From NCBI RefSeq assembly GCF_018320785.1, contig NC_054872.1, positions 22,650,769-22,714,768 on the forward strand: a DNA stretch of 64,000 nucleotides. The letters are read 5' to 3'. Shown here in pieces: positions 12,501 to 24,375 of this stretch. Made by a program: the position numbers and the translations under genes. Source of the stretch: Cheilinus undulatus (taxonomy: Eukaryota > Chordata > Actinopteri > Labriformes > Labridae). Numbering within the stretch: position 1 is the first letter of the stretch; every line of letters begins with the position of its first letter. The notes beneath the pieces were generated by a model. It had not been told where the DNA came from, did no database searches, and was given only the letters and a program-made list of their open reading frames with translations.

Positions 12501-15500
12501 CACTTTACCTGTGTGTTTTCATGTCAGGGTCGTGGTAAACTTCCCACTTGACATTGGGATTTGCCAGTTATAGAAAGCACATGCCAACGTCAGAAGGCAA
12601 ATATTCAGGGCAATTCATCAACCTGCGTCAGCTGCACAACCATAGACTCTTAGACAACCGGCATCATCTTTGTGCATACAATAAAACTGTGTTATCATAT
12701 TTCCTGTCCCCAATATGTAAATATCCACTGTTTAGTGGCACCATGAATATGTTAGACTACATGTTACAACACTACTATAAAGGTGAATACTGTCGTCGTA
12801 TCATCACTCCCTGGAGCCTCATCCACCACCTCTGCGTCATTTCTTTTAACTCATCAATCGCCTACTGAGAGTGAATAACCAGCAAAACAGACTGGAGAAA
12901 GACTCACTGTGAGGCTAACATGTGAATGTGTAAACAAGTAAGCCGTTAGTGAAAAGGTGAGCTCTGAGTTCTAAGAAGAGCGGAAGCAGTAATAGGTGCC
13001 AAAAAAGGGGACAACTCCATATCAAAGTTAATGTATTTGAATACGTCATTACAGTCCCTGCAGGTGAAATGGTCAGGTGGCTGAATACTTTGTCTATATA
13101 GTGTATCTGCTGATACCATATGATATCTAGATGATTTGGCTAGATACATATTTAAGTAGGGATTTTTGCAACAACATTTCCTTTGTGCTTTTTAAACAGG
13201 CAGATGTATCACTTATGAAGAAAAAAAATGATGTAAAACCAGCGTGTTGTCAATAACTTTATCAGAAAATGTCATCCCGATGGTCTTCTTTACGTTTGTG
13301 GCTCATCAAAATGCATATTAACAATGCTAATTTTGGTGTGTTTCATTAATAACCAGCTTTAAGAGACATTCTTGTATTTTAAAACTGGATCACCATTTAT
13401 TCCTACAATTACAGCCCTTCTGCATGTGGGTGGAATATAAGGAATTTACCATTTCACAAGATGTTGCCCAGAGCTGCTTTTATATGCAGCTAGCTGCAGA
13501 CACTAAGGGGCTTCTGGGGGCTACTTTGTTTGTTGATGTTAGTCGGGATTTGGAGATAAGATGTGTGTGAAAATAAAGTTAATAAGAGACTTAAATCGCT
13601 TCTGTTTGTTTAACTGGATCAACATTTCCTAGATTTCACAACACAGGAAACATGAGAAAAATTTACTGGTTGAAAAGCACTGGAAAATTTCCTCTAAGTC
13701 AAAATTAAATCTTCACCATATTATATTCAATTGAACTAGAACAGTCATACACATTTTAGTAATAATGACTCTCCATTTAAGGTTACTCCTAAATGTGGGC
13801 AAGAGGAATTTCATTGCATTCAAAGTGTCTCTCCGTCTTGCTGCGTTCCACCACAGCACACTCCCAGATCATTTAGCGAGTACAAGAGATGTGACGGTGA
13901 AACTCATCATGTCTGTCTCTCACCTCTCCTTGGCTTTTGTCCCTGGGTTATATATTTGAGTTCCTACAGTGACTATAAATGCCTGGAGACAAAAGTTAAA
14001 CATGCCAACAGGCCTGGCTGATGGTTCTGTGAATGTCCTGAAGCTGAAAAATTGACTATGCATGCCCGTTCACAAAGCTTTTTAAACTTTTCTTTTCTCT
14101 ATTCCACACAGACTTGAATAACTAACAGATTCTCACTACACTGAGAGTTTAACAACTACAAGTCTCCTGACAGCTCACAATCAGTCTTATATATCAACCA
14201 CTACAGATTCAACCTGAAGCCTCTGATTCAACCATGAAACTTTCTGGACCTTGCTTGACACCGATTTACTGAGAGAACTATTCTTTCTTAACTATCGTCA
14301 TCCTCTGATCTGTTTTAGGCCCGGAAAGAACCAATATGCATTTTTAATGATCCACCAGGTATTAATTATTCAGTATTCAGTGGATTTAATGCTCTGTGGT
14401 CAGCAGTTAATGATCTGAGCTGCTATTTCCACCTGAGCAATAGGCACACAGTCAGAGGTGACTGGATTTTTAAAGCACAAGAGGGAGAAAAGTCAATAAA
14501 TTGCCTTGAGATTACAGAAAAATGCCAGACCTTTCAGAATAATCTTCGCATACAGCATGGAATTACTTCAGTGATAGCCATCCAGGCTGGTAAACCCTCC
14601 AACAGCAAGCCTGCACCAAAGCTTAATTATTGAAAAGGTGTAACACTGTTAATAACTGGAAATGCTCTGTAAATCTTAGTTCTGCATTGTTATCACCTAC
14701 ACAAACTAAACACTTGTGTTTTAAAGATAGCAGTACCATACTGATATAAAACTCATGAAAATGGGAAATTTGTTAATGTGACAGTGAGGTGTTTTGTGTT
14801 TACAAAGACTTGCAGCGATAACTGTAGGCCGACAGCCATAACTTGGATGTAGCAGTAGAAAAGCAGCAGACTAATCAGACTTCAACCATGTTTCTTTATT
14901 AAAACAAGAGCAAAGAGTCACACCAAAAGCCTCTCTTACGAGACAAGATGTTTTCCACATCTCCAATTAGGCTTTGGCATGAATTCAAGCCACCAATTAG
15001 TTCTGCTGTTCAAAGACTATGGCAGGGCTAGCCTGGATACCTGAAGTTAGCTCTAGCTGCACATGTGTCTACTACCTGATTCTGTCTTTTCACTGTGCAG
15101 GTCCTGCCCTTCCCAAACACTTTGTAAGGAAGGTTGCACCTAACATTTTTCCCTTCTTGATACTGATTCTGACACCAGAGCGTATGGTGTGGACTGATAC
15201 AAAGTACCGGTCTCATACCAGTGTAAACTTTCTGGACTAGCTGTGTTGTGGAAAACTGGCCTATCGTTTTAGCCAGGTATGCGTGTGGTTAAAAGGTTAA
15301 ATTCTTTTATCAAATTAGCCAGCATGAGATTTATAAGTTGGTATAAGTTGGTTTAACTAATTACCTATCATTTTTTATAAACACAGGCTTGAAATCTCAG
15401 TCAAATGCTCTTAGACTGTAATAAAACTCCTGCCACTAGAAGCCGCTATAGCTTCAGTTAATGGCTGCTGCCTTCCTGTCTGAGCTTTCCCATAGTACTT

Positions 15501-16250
15501 CACCAGCAATAAATATGAGAAGCTCAGCAGTAGCTTAGCAGTCATACAGCACGGTATGACAGTTTTTTAAGTAATAAATGGAAATAAAGTGGTATGTAGG
15601 CTGTTGAGGGTTGAACTCACATATATACTACTCAGTCGAAGTGGAAAGAGACCACAAATCAAAGCACGATATTAATCTGCAAAGAGGAACAAAGACTGCT
15701 TTTAATGTTAGCCACGCTGTAGAAAGTCTATTAGGGTCACATCATGCCTGCTAACACAGTGACCCTGTGAGGAATCTGATGGGTTTCTAAGGATTTTCTC
15801 CTCTTAAGACTAGTCAGTTAAATAATGTTTAAATGAGTGTTTAGCCCAATGAGGAAAAAGATGCTTAGGAACATCCTTAGTTTTAGCCCTAGTAAACTAA
15901 CAACATGGCTCAACCAATAGAACTGCTATATACAGCCTCTCTGTGACACTAAAGCTGTTTATTCTTGCCAGTGATTGTGACTTCTACTGTTAAAAATTAA
16001 AATAGAGGGCCACATCACGGCCTGCTTTATTCAGGCTGTCTTCATAATGAACTGCATGTTTAAGCATGATGAGATGGCAGAACAGCCTGCCATTGGTTGA
16101 CAGCCCCTCAAAAAGCACTCTGGGAAAATATGCATTCACAACATTTGACCCAAAACAGCTCTACTTGGCTTAACTGAATCGCCATTTGGAATAAAAAAAC
16201 ATCTGAATCTGAAGCTAGCAAGAATAAATGATCAAAAATGGATTTAAAAA
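9504..16250. other. Long non-coding stretch, no gene supported
   Basis: I found no exon that joins to CARMIL or to any other protein I recognise. A polypyrimidine tract ending in CCCCCCAG at about 10,930-11,039 precedes a short open segment but has no supported partner exon. The remainder is AT-rich, consistent with a long CARMIL intron. Confidence 0.4.
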
Positions 16251-16423
16251 GGCACGCCGGTGGTCGAGTGGTTAAGGCACACGCCATATACGCAGGCGAC
16301 CCGGGTTCGAGTCCGGCCCGTGGCACTATCTCCTGCATGTCTCTCCCTGTTTCCGACTCTATCCACTGTCCTATCTAAAAAACGCCAAAAATAAATCTTA
16401 AAAAAAAAAAAGAAAAAAAAAAA
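16251..16423 (+). mobile_element. tRNA-derived SINE with perfect target duplication
   Basis: The head resembles a tRNA gene, with an A-box-like TGGTCGAGTGGTTAAGG at 16261 and a B-box GGTTCGAGTCC at about 16304. A tRNA-unrelated body follows, with TCCTGCATGTCTCTCCC, ending in an A-rich tail (16398-16423). The whole unit is bracketed by GGATTTAAAAA at 16240-16250 and again at 16424-16434, an exact 11-bp target-site duplication, which fixes both ends. It is a fish SINE of the type mobilised by a LINE partner. It is not a working tRNA gene. Confidence 0.9.
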
Positions 16424-16842
16424 GGATTTAAAAACATGTTTAATATTGGCTCTATCGGTGTGGATCTAATCTTTAAACTTCCTGAAAAGTTGCCCAAATT
16501 CCAGGCTCATTAGAAATGCTTCTGATGTGAAGGCATGGAAAGTATCAATGGCAACGGCTAACTTCAAGAGGGAAAAAAGTAAGAGGCTACAATTTTTGGC
16601 TCAAAAGTTATATTTAACATTTATTAACCTGTGTAAATTCTTGTCGTATACGAAAACTCCTGTATTGGATCAGTGTGTATACACGTGTACCTGCTGTTAC
16701 CAATATCTGCCCTTTCTAGCTGTGTCGGATGTATTTCTAGCCAGTGACTTTAGAACAATGGCACAATTTCAACCTTACCGGCTGACATGATAGGGAACAA
16801 GTATCGCCTAACCAAATAAATCCAAATAAATAATGTTTTTTC

Positions 16843-17347
16843 TAGGGGTGTTACATCACAATTAAACTTTGAATATCTGTAGATTATCACAATTAATCAC
16901 ATTGTTGTTTTTAATTTAGAAATTCCACTCTTTTGCATTCAAAACTGTTTTTGTGCCATTCTGGAATTTTCTACTCCCTTAACCTATGGGTATTTGACTT
17001 CCTGTTTGAATACAGATCTGCTTTTAAAGGTCGATTGAAGACTTTAACATTGACTTAACCACAGAAAAAGAAACTTATAATGGATTAAAACAGACATAAG
17101 AGAACAGTAAAAAGGCAAATGTTTGGTATCACAAGTATGCAGATTCTGACTAAGATGTCTGCAACTTTTTTAAAGTGAAATGAGACATTAAGGACAAGTG
17201 GTGGACTTATTTCAAATCACTGCAGGGGGATGCTACAGGGGGATGCTACAGTGGCTTAACCAAAGTGTGTTGAAAGGGGAAATAAGTCATGCATGACCTC
17301 ACAATTCTAATTAATCATGATTAATGCAATTAATCTTGACAGCCCTG
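16843..17347 (+). mobile_element. hAT-like MITE
   Basis: The left end, TAGGGGTGTTACATCACAAT, and the right end, AATCTTGACAGCCCTG, are imperfect inverted repeats of the TAGGGCTGTCAAGATTAAT type, with ATTAATCA-like subrepeats near both ends. Flanks gttttttc and gtttgttt agree at 6 of 8 positions, compatible with an old 8-bp duplication. The interior is non-coding. An oppositely oriented relative lies at 42578-43657. Confidence 0.65.
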
Positions 17348-18007
17348 GTTTGTTTTTCTTAAGTTAAAATTGCTTTGGTTGTGATGCTCATTCAATGCAA
17401 TTTTGCTTTAGCAGCAAGTCAATAAACTAAGATGTAACTTTGTAACTAACTTTTAAAAAACCTTTAGAGAAACTTGCATAACCCAGATACTTGGATGCAC
17501 ACCATCAGTCATTTACAAAACCTTTTTATACATGTATAAGGATTCAGAGCTTTAAGAATCCTGGAGATGGATCCACTTAAAGTGAAAGCGACCAGCAGGA
17601 CTCAGAGATAATGACGCTTTTTGGAAACAATTTTGACATGCTCCTAATAGGACATCTTTTACCATGCTGCTGCTCACCCAGCTGACCCCCTTTAAGAAGC
17701 CCTCAGACGAAATGAGACGAAAGGGCAGCCTTTTCTCACTATCTGTTTTACTTTGATTTGTAGAGCTACATAAATCAAAGTGTGACTGAGCTGAGGAAGC
17801 CATAGTGACAAAACAGCAAAGTAATGCTCACGGGTTGAAATAATGAAAGTCTTTCAAGTGCTAAGATAAGAGAGAAAAGAGTGTGGAGGGTTTGATGTTC
17901 TTAAACTAAATTGTATACCTCAAGAGCAGAGAAATGTGGGGCAAAAAGAGTGACAGATTTTACTGTCTAATGAAGAAGCAGCTTGAAAGCAACAAGCGTA
18001 GACTCAC

Positions 18008-18105
18008 CAACACTCTGTTCTCCGTCTTGTCTCCTTTGATCTCCAGTTTGACTCTCTTCCTCAGCGACAGCTTCACCTTTCTCCCCACTGCATCCCTCAC
18101 ACTCT
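18008..18105 (-). CDS. carmil1: carmil1 exon 2
   Basis: A 98-bp exon encoding [15 protein letters not shown] and [18 protein letters not shown] (the first Glu is shared with exon 1). It begins the PH-like domain of CARMIL and ends on a codon boundary before GTGAGT. A pyrimidine tract and CAG precede it on the minus strand. The next exon should begin with the strand that follows VL in CARMIL1; I did not find it in the window. Confidence 0.85.
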
Positions 18106-21100
18106 CTGCACACAGGAGACAAGGTAGGAGACAAGATGAAGACATAACACAACATTCTGTATAATTAGTTAAATGCTGCAGTAGTTAAGTAAAAAAAAAG
18201 GTAGCATAAAAAACCTGGAGAAAATTGTTTCTTATGAGGCGCTTATCACAGATCCAGTCTAAATAGAAGGCTTGAATTGAGTCCAAATTTCTTCATTTTT
18301 TGACTCAACAGTAACATTTTTGCTGCAGTGGTGACTCACACACCATGAGTTGAATGATCTGTCCTCTAGTATTTATTTAATTTCTAGACTTATCCTCTGG
18401 GAACTCATTTCTTGATGTCAGAGCTTTGCATCCCCCTAATATTCAGTAGATAAAACTGTAGAATCTGTTGGCCAGGTTCATCACCAGCCAAAGCTTTATG
18501 GGAGAGTGGCAAACAGAAAGCCACTATTGAAGAAAACTCAGATTAAATCTTGATTAGAAGTCACCTAAAGGCATGTGGGAGGTCCACGATAGAGTGGAAG
18601 AAAGTTCTTGGTCTGATGAGACCAAAATGGTACTTTTGGCCATCAGCACCACGCAGGAATTTAGCATAAGGTGAGGAAATGAGAGATGTGTGGCCTTGTT
18701 AAATCTTTAACAAACAACTAACCAGCCTACAAGATCACTCTACCCTTAGACCCTGAGCTAGTCCAGGACTATGCACTTGTGATGTCACAAATCAAACAAA
18801 TAAAATGAAATGCATCACCAGAATAGAAACTTTTCAAATGAACAGAAATGAACATTTTGTGTATCCACAAAATTCAAGTAACCTGGAGTAAAAAAAAATG
18901 ATATCGGCATCTGCATGCGTTTGCTTGATGTTATTCTGAAAGAGTAAACGTTCAGTATCAAGTTAAAGCAGGATCACAGTAATGAGGATCAAGTATTTCA
19001 CTTACACCAGTAGCTTACTTATTTCTCTGAAAGGTGTGTCTGATTACAGTAAATCCCTAATACTACAATCGTCCTGACACCAACTTCTACAACTTCGATG
19101 TTATTCTTATAAAAATCAAACAAAACTGACACCTGTTTCTTAAGGATGGGCAGTATTTCAAGTGTATCATGGTAGATTGATACATTTTTAGAGACACACA
19201 ATATTATCAGCATGATCTTTGCTGGAAAGCTAGTTATTGAATGAGCAGATATAAAATTTGTGCCAATATTCAAGCTTATAAACAGTGCTGTAAAGAACTT
19301 TCAGGCATGTTAGGGCTAACATGGTAAAGGTTACCAAACCTTTAGGGGGAAAAAAAGCGTGGCTGTAGTAACTAACTATGGCCTGGGGTACTGTCCTGGC
19401 AGGCAGTGGGGTTGCCACAACCCCTGGTTGATCTGTGGATGTCCCAAGGGCTGCAAAACTGCCAGCAGTCTCACACTGTGTTACTGATCATACAAATGTG
19501 CACGCCATTAATGGTGATATGGTTAAAAAACCATCACAATGGCTAATGCTTTTATTTGTTTATTCACAATAAAATCATGAGCTTAAGTGGTATAAAATAG
19601 TATCAAAGAAAGAAAGATTGTAAGAATCCTACCTCTCCAAGAATCTTGTTTACAGCATATATTACACCTTTGGGGAAATATGTTTCCAACTCTTTAGTGT
19701 CTCCAGTTGAAGTCTGGTTGGGAACATCTCTGTATCTTAGCACTAACAGAAAATACTCACCATACACGATATTAGACATCATTCATATTTTGCTTTATGT
19801 TTGTGTTCATCTCCTTTGTCTTCTTCTTGCAGGAAGCATTAGGGTCTGTTTCATTTGAATATTGGCTGAGGACATAAACACGTGCTATTATCTTTAATCC
19901 TGTGTGCTTATCAATACCTACACACGCAATTAGATTCAGTGTTAAAGTCTTTTCATTCTGATGTGAAACTTCATGTGTGAATTAGAGCTGGTCTTCTATG
20001 ACGCTGAATGACTCAATGACCCACATATGTGAATGTTTCAAACAATGGCTTGTTATATAAGCTCATCCAGGAGACACCACAAGACAGCAGCCACATGACG
20101 GACAGACTCCTCATGTTAAGTGTGCAGTGTTGGGCAAATTAGTAGGCTGGATTCAAGGAAAGGGGATGGAGGTAGAGAATTTTCTGAGTCTAAGCCATAG
20201 TAAAAAAAACAAAACAAAAAAAAAAAAAAGGGCCATAAAAAATTTGGAGAAGATTTTATGTCACAGTCCTCTGTCTCAAATCTGGTGCAAATCAACATTT
20301 TTTTCAAATTTTATTAAAAAAGAAGAATATGAAATATCCAGAGATCCGTTGTAGAGATGGGTCAAAGATCCAGAAGGACAAACATCACCACAGGTGGTGG
20401 CAGCATCATGCTGTAGGGATGTTTGTCAGAAGCAGGGACTGGGAGTATGGTCAGGATTGAGGAAAAGCTGAATGGACCTCAGACTGGGCTGAAAGTTCAC
20501 CTTCAAGCATGACAATGACCCTAAACACACAGACAAAACAACACAGGAGTGGCTTAGGGACAACTCTGTGAATGTTATAGAGTGTCCCAGCAAGAGCCCA
20601 GCCTGGAACTCTTTCCAACATCTTAGGACATCTGAAAATGGCCGTCTGTTGACAGTTTCCATTCAACCCAACTGAGATTGAGAGAATTTGTAAAGATAAA
20701 TGGCAGAAAACTCCCCAATCCAGGTGTGCAAAGCTTGTTGTGTCATAGTCAAAATAACTTACATACTCAAAAAGATGCTTCAACTTTAAGTAAAGGATCT
20801 TAATTCTTATGTCGATGTGATATTTAAGCTTTTTATTTTTGATAAATTTGTGAAAGCAAAATGTCTAAACTGTTGTTTTCACTTAATCATGATGTGGTAC
20901 TGAGTGTAGATTATTAAAAGAAAAAATGAATTTAAACAACTGTAGCATCAGGCTGCAACATAACAAAATTGAAAATAGTAAAGGAGGTCTGAATACTTTC
21001 TGAAAGCCCTGTATTTCAGTTGGGTTGTATAAGATACTTGGCAATAGTAGAGGCATAAGCCTTCAAAGATTTCAGTGTGTATTGCCCCTTTAAGCTAATC

Positions 21101-22752
21101 ACGTTGGGGCACCAGCGAGGAAGCTAGGCTATACAAAACTACAGATAAGAAGAGCTGCTCTGTGTGATCTAGCAAATTTTAGGGGGGAAATGGGCCAAAA
21201 AAAAAAAAAAAAAACCCACAATGCTGGATCACTTGTACACAATATTGGAAAATTTTGAAGCATTTTATTTTTCATCCAGAAAGCCTCAGATTTTTTTCTA
21301 TTTTGCAAGACAACCTTTGTTGACATGCTCACTGGAATATTCCTTTAAAATATCAAAGATATGTGCATCTGAATAGACCTAAGTTAGAAAAAAAGCTATT
21401 ATTCTGCTACATGAGTGTCTAAAACAACATTTTAGTCATTTAGACTTCAACTGAAAACCTTTGACGTTTGCTTAATGTAACAGAATTTATCCCAAATCTT
21501 GAAAGCATTATATAAAATAACAAGCAAGAATTTTCGGGAATATTTCCAACAGAGGGAAAGATTTAGGTGAAAAACTGTCTTTAATTTGAATTTTTCTACT
21601 CAGTAAACAATACTCAAGTTTAGAGGAGCTGGACAATCTGATAAAAATACTTGGAATATTATAAGGACCAACAAGATCAAGAAGGGGGATTTTAAAGCCA
21701 CAAAGTGGACACAAAGGCTTTAGTAAGTGTGCAATGTAAACTTAAAATATAAAGGGAAAGTCATCCCCAATGACTGGACCTGGAAACATCCTGTTGTGTG
21801 AGGGCACAGGCATATAAATAAATAAAACCCCCAATACTTTGACAGAGTTAAATAAGCCAGTGATTGGCTGAGAAATTCCATGACTCAGTGAATGAATACA
21901 TGCCAGACCATGTGACTACATGACCTGGCATTTTCCTTTAAGCCTCATCTACATTCTGCTGCTGTCTTTGTGTCTCTTACAAGGAAGAAACTCAGCCAAA
22001 AGAACATTGTAGGCTTGAGAGTGTCCACAAGAGCTCGAGTGCTTGTCCAACATTGCACTGAGGTGTCAAAAACTGAGCTATTCTGCCAAACAAAGAAACC
22101 CTGAGCTGGAGTCAAACAGCCTGTAGGACTTTAAGATATATGTCTAAAAACAGGACAAATAAATCACAGGGGAAGAAATCAGGAGAGAAGAAAGAGAGAG
22201 AGAGGGGTTCCCAGACTGAGGGGGTATTCCTGTCAGCTACGTGCAGAGTGAGCCACTCACAACTAAACTATTTAGCTTTTTTTTCCCAAATATAGGCTGA
22301 GGGCTACATCACATTAACAGCATGGGCACCTTGTTCATCAGCAGCAGGACTTCATGTGCACAGCTTCAGGCTGTACAGCAGCATAAACACTATCCAGGGT
22401 GTCTGAAGACATTGTAAACAGACAGTGCTGTACAATTTTGCTGTTTTTGGCTGTCTTAGTATTAGTAAATGGAGTTTCTGTAATGTTAATTTATGATTTG
22501 AACACCTAATAGCTAAAATAATTTCAAAGTAAAGCTATACCCCTGGGTGTGCCATTTAAATATGATGAAGAAGGGTTAGAGTCACAAAAATATTTATGCC
22601 ATCAGCTCAGACTCCCAGAGCATCACTCTAACGCAGCACAGGGACTTCAGTCTGAATCAGTGATTGTTCCAGTCTGCACACATGGCTACAAATGATTCTT
22701 GTCCGTTCTTACCCAGCAGCTCTTTAGGAACCTCGGACACTTCTTCGCTCAT
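18008..22752 (-). CDS. carmil1: CARMIL-family capping protein regulator, 5' end of gene (exons 1-2)
   Basis: CARMIL proteins bind and uncap actin capping protein at the leading edge. The visible coding parts are complement(22713..22752) and complement(18008..18105). They give 46 in-frame codons: [13 protein letters not shown], a glutamate split by the intron, then [16 protein letters not shown] and [16 protein letters not shown]. This matches the remembered start of vertebrate CARMIL1 (LRRC16A), which has [20 protein letters not shown] at this place, at the beginning of the N-terminal PH-like domain. Splice sites are canonical: donor CTGG|GTAAGA, acceptor GTGCAG|AGAGTG, donor TGTTG|GTGAGT. 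The remaining exons (leucine-rich repeats, dimerisation and capping-protein-interaction regions) were not recognised to the left and probably lie outside the window. Family assignment is strong; the choice of CARMIL1 over CARMIL2/3 rests on the closer match. Confidence 0.85.
18462..18690 (+). mobile_element. Tc1/mariner fragment (family B)
   Basis: This short fragment contains CAAAGCTTTATGGGAGAGTGG and TCTTGGTCTGATGAGACCAAA, the DNA of the Tc1 transposase region up to the first catalytic Asp (the usual W-S/T-D-E-T-K). The frame is broken and both ends are missing. It sits in CARMIL intron 1. Confidence 0.7.
19140..19610. repeat. Degraded hAT-like repeat debris
   Basis: The block opens with AGGATGGGCAGTATTTCAAG, a typical hAT-MITE-like end, and includes GGCCTGGGGTACTGTCCTGG at 19381. 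A recognisably related block occurs at about 47,275-47,390, with the same order of short motifs (GGGTACTGTC, then CTGTGGAT, then CCCAAG or CCCAAGAG). No complete termini were found. Confidence 0.45.
20350..21013 (+). mobile_element. Tc1/mariner element, internally deleted, right end intact (family B)
   Basis: Transposase-derived DNA runs on the plus strand. GTGGTGGCAGCATCATGCTG is followed by a segment reading like ...[11 protein letters not shown], the second-Asp block, then a decayed C-terminus. The right end finishes GGTCTGAATACTTTCTGAAA then GCCCTGTA, a typical Tc1 end. The 5' portion (AGATGGGTCAAAGATCCAG) joins directly to a later part of the gene, so several hundred bases are deleted. 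It lies in CARMIL intron 1 and cannot encode an active protein. Confidence 0.8.
21014..22712. other. CARMIL intron 1, proximal part, no gene seen
   Basis: Non-coding, with A/T homopolymers near 21198-21213 and an AG microsatellite near 22192-22204. No exon-like open frame with splice sites was supported. Confidence 0.5.
22713..22752 (-). CDS. carmil1: carmil1 exon 1 (coding part)
   Basis: Thirteen codons plus one base, [13 protein letters not shown], beginning at the ATG at 22752 and ending at donor G|GTAAGA (22713/22712). The start is supported by its position at the edge of the CpG-rich region and by similarity to the acidic N-terminus of CARMIL1. The frame joins exactly to the exon at 18105. 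Confidence 0.8.
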
Positions 22753-23305
22753 TTTGCTGAAGATTATATCCAAAATAACGGGCAGAGTTCAGTCAACACA
22801 TCCAGAAACCTCAATTTAAGAGGAAACAGGGAGCGCGAGGGAGAAGAGTCAGGTGTAGCCGCCGCCGGTGCGTGTCTCCCGGTTACATGCTCCTGCTCTC
22901 GCGGTGTCCGGACAATGTATCCGCGTGCATCCGGGCGCATCTGTTATCTGTTCAAACACCGCGCCGTTCAGAGGTCGTAAACTGAAGGAATAGTAAGGAA
23001 CAAACCCCCACTAGAGTCCTATTAAATTCATACTGAACACAAACATATTCAGCGATTCAAGGAGACGAAAAAAGGTTATCCTCTCCGGCCGCTGCCCCAC
23101 CGTAAAGCTGTCGGTAATACAGTAGCAGCCAATAGTGAGAACCAGGGCCCCTCCCCGCTCGGTGATGCGACAGCCAAGGAGCCGATGTGATGCCGGGGCG
23201 GTGTGGCGTGGCACAGGGGGCGTTGGCGGTGGTGTCAGCCAGATATTAATGAGCAGGCTGCATGAGCGCGGCTCAAAGCATGGACTCAGCGGCATCTAGC
23301 GGTCA
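22753..23305 (-). promoter_or_regulatory. CpG-rich promoter and 5' UTR region of carmil1
   Basis: CpG density jumps sharply here compared with the AT-rich surroundings, for example GCCGCCGCCGGTGCGTGTC near 22858 and clusters near 23085-23275. The carmil1 ATG lies at its left edge (22752), the expected arrangement for a CpG-island promoter read to the left. A CCAAT sequence is present at 23129-23133. No TATA box was identified. The transcription start and any 5' non-coding exon cannot be fixed from sequence alone. Confidence 0.65.
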
Positions 23306-23314
23306 TTGGGGGAA

Positions 23315-23342
23315 TTACAACGGGGGAACCCCCTTGTTGTAA
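23315..23342. repeat. Short perfect-stem hairpin
   Basis: TTACAAC at 23315-23321 and GTTGTAA at 23336-23342 flank a GGGG/CCCC pair, giving a compact hairpin at the outer edge of the carmil1 CpG region. It may be a footprint of an excised element or chance. Confidence 0.5.
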
Positions 23343-23399
23343 ACGGCTGTTATGAATTCATACTGGGACACTATTCCTCAGTGGGAAATGTGGCCTCTT

Positions 23400-24375
23400 C
23401 CATTTACAGTTTCTAATTGGGGGCTCGGGGCAACGACACGAGCCACTATTGTTCTTCCGTTCGTTTAATCTTTATATTTCTTCATCTTACGGACAAAAAT
23501 TCGCCGCGCTACTCCTCCTAGGGCTTTGAGAAAACCCCTGCAAATTATACATCAAAACGTGTGGTTTGTTCCCAATCGGTGTGCTCTGACTTTTCTAAGA
23601 GATTCGCCAATTTTTCGCGCAGTTATTCGCAAAAAAACTGCGAAAAATGTCCCATCTGAAATGAATGGGGAGAGGGACGATGAAACCACAATAATAGTGT
23701 TTTTTACCACCCCTACTGCTTCGCCATACTTTCACCTACAGAGATCATTCAAACTTTAAAACGCAGGTATTTTTGTCCTGTCTTCAGGAATGTCTTTGTT
23801 ATGATTATGGGGTTTACGCTTTTTGATAGGCAAGTCTTCAAATGTCCAGTGCGTTGAGTGAAAATCATGAAAAATCACCCTGCTAGAGTGGGTGATGTAT
23901 ATCAAAACGGAGGAAATCTTGTCCCGCTACTGTGGAACCAAGAACCAAAGCCGTATCATGTGCAGTTTTGGCGTGAGAGGACCAACTGTCCCAAGAAAAT
24001 GGACATCTCGGCCATCTGCTGCAATGTTACAAATCGGATCCATTTCATTTCAAACTCAAAAAGATGCCCGTTTTTAGATCGCCCTCCTGGCCTTATTTTT
24101 TGCCAAATCAACAGCAAAATTACATCACAGATTCTCATCCACATAAAGTCCCCCATAAAGTCTTTGGTGATGTCAGTCGCCAAAGACAGCCACACATATA
24201 TCCCATATGAAGTGAATGGGAGAGATTGTGCATTTGTGTGTGTGTTAGCGCGCGAAGCGCACATTGGTGTGTGTTTCTGTGTTCTCTTGACTTTGGTGAC
24301 GTCAATCAAAATAGCAACACACAATCCTTTCTCAATAAAAGTTTTTAATGTGTTCAAATGGAGCTGGAAATAATA
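23400..24375. repeat. Unclassified interspersed repeat
   Basis: The segment has a base composition unlike its surroundings, with many isolated CpGs such as TTTTTCGCGCAGTTATTCGC. It contains the motif AAATGAATGGGGAGAG at about 23659 and a partly matching AAGTGAATGGGAGAG at about 24210. Open frames of 171 codons (+, 23858-24373) and 162 codons (-, 23956-24444) overlap, but neither resembles a known protein, and I treat them as chance. Family and ends are unknown. Confidence 0.4.

Noticed and set aside
16261..16320. tRNA-like sequence with A and B boxes
   Set aside because: It is continuous with a SINE body and A-tail and is bracketed by an 11-bp target duplication, so it is the head of a SINE and not a tRNA gene.
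18462..21013. One Tc1 element split by a large insertion between 18.7 and 20.35 kb
   Set aside because: The right-hand fragment begins with sequence that belongs upstream of the left-hand fragment, so they are two separate copies.
23858..24373. 171-codon plus-strand open frame
   Set aside because: No recognisable domain, an equally long antisense frame overlaps it, and it lies in repeat-like DNA. Treated as chance.
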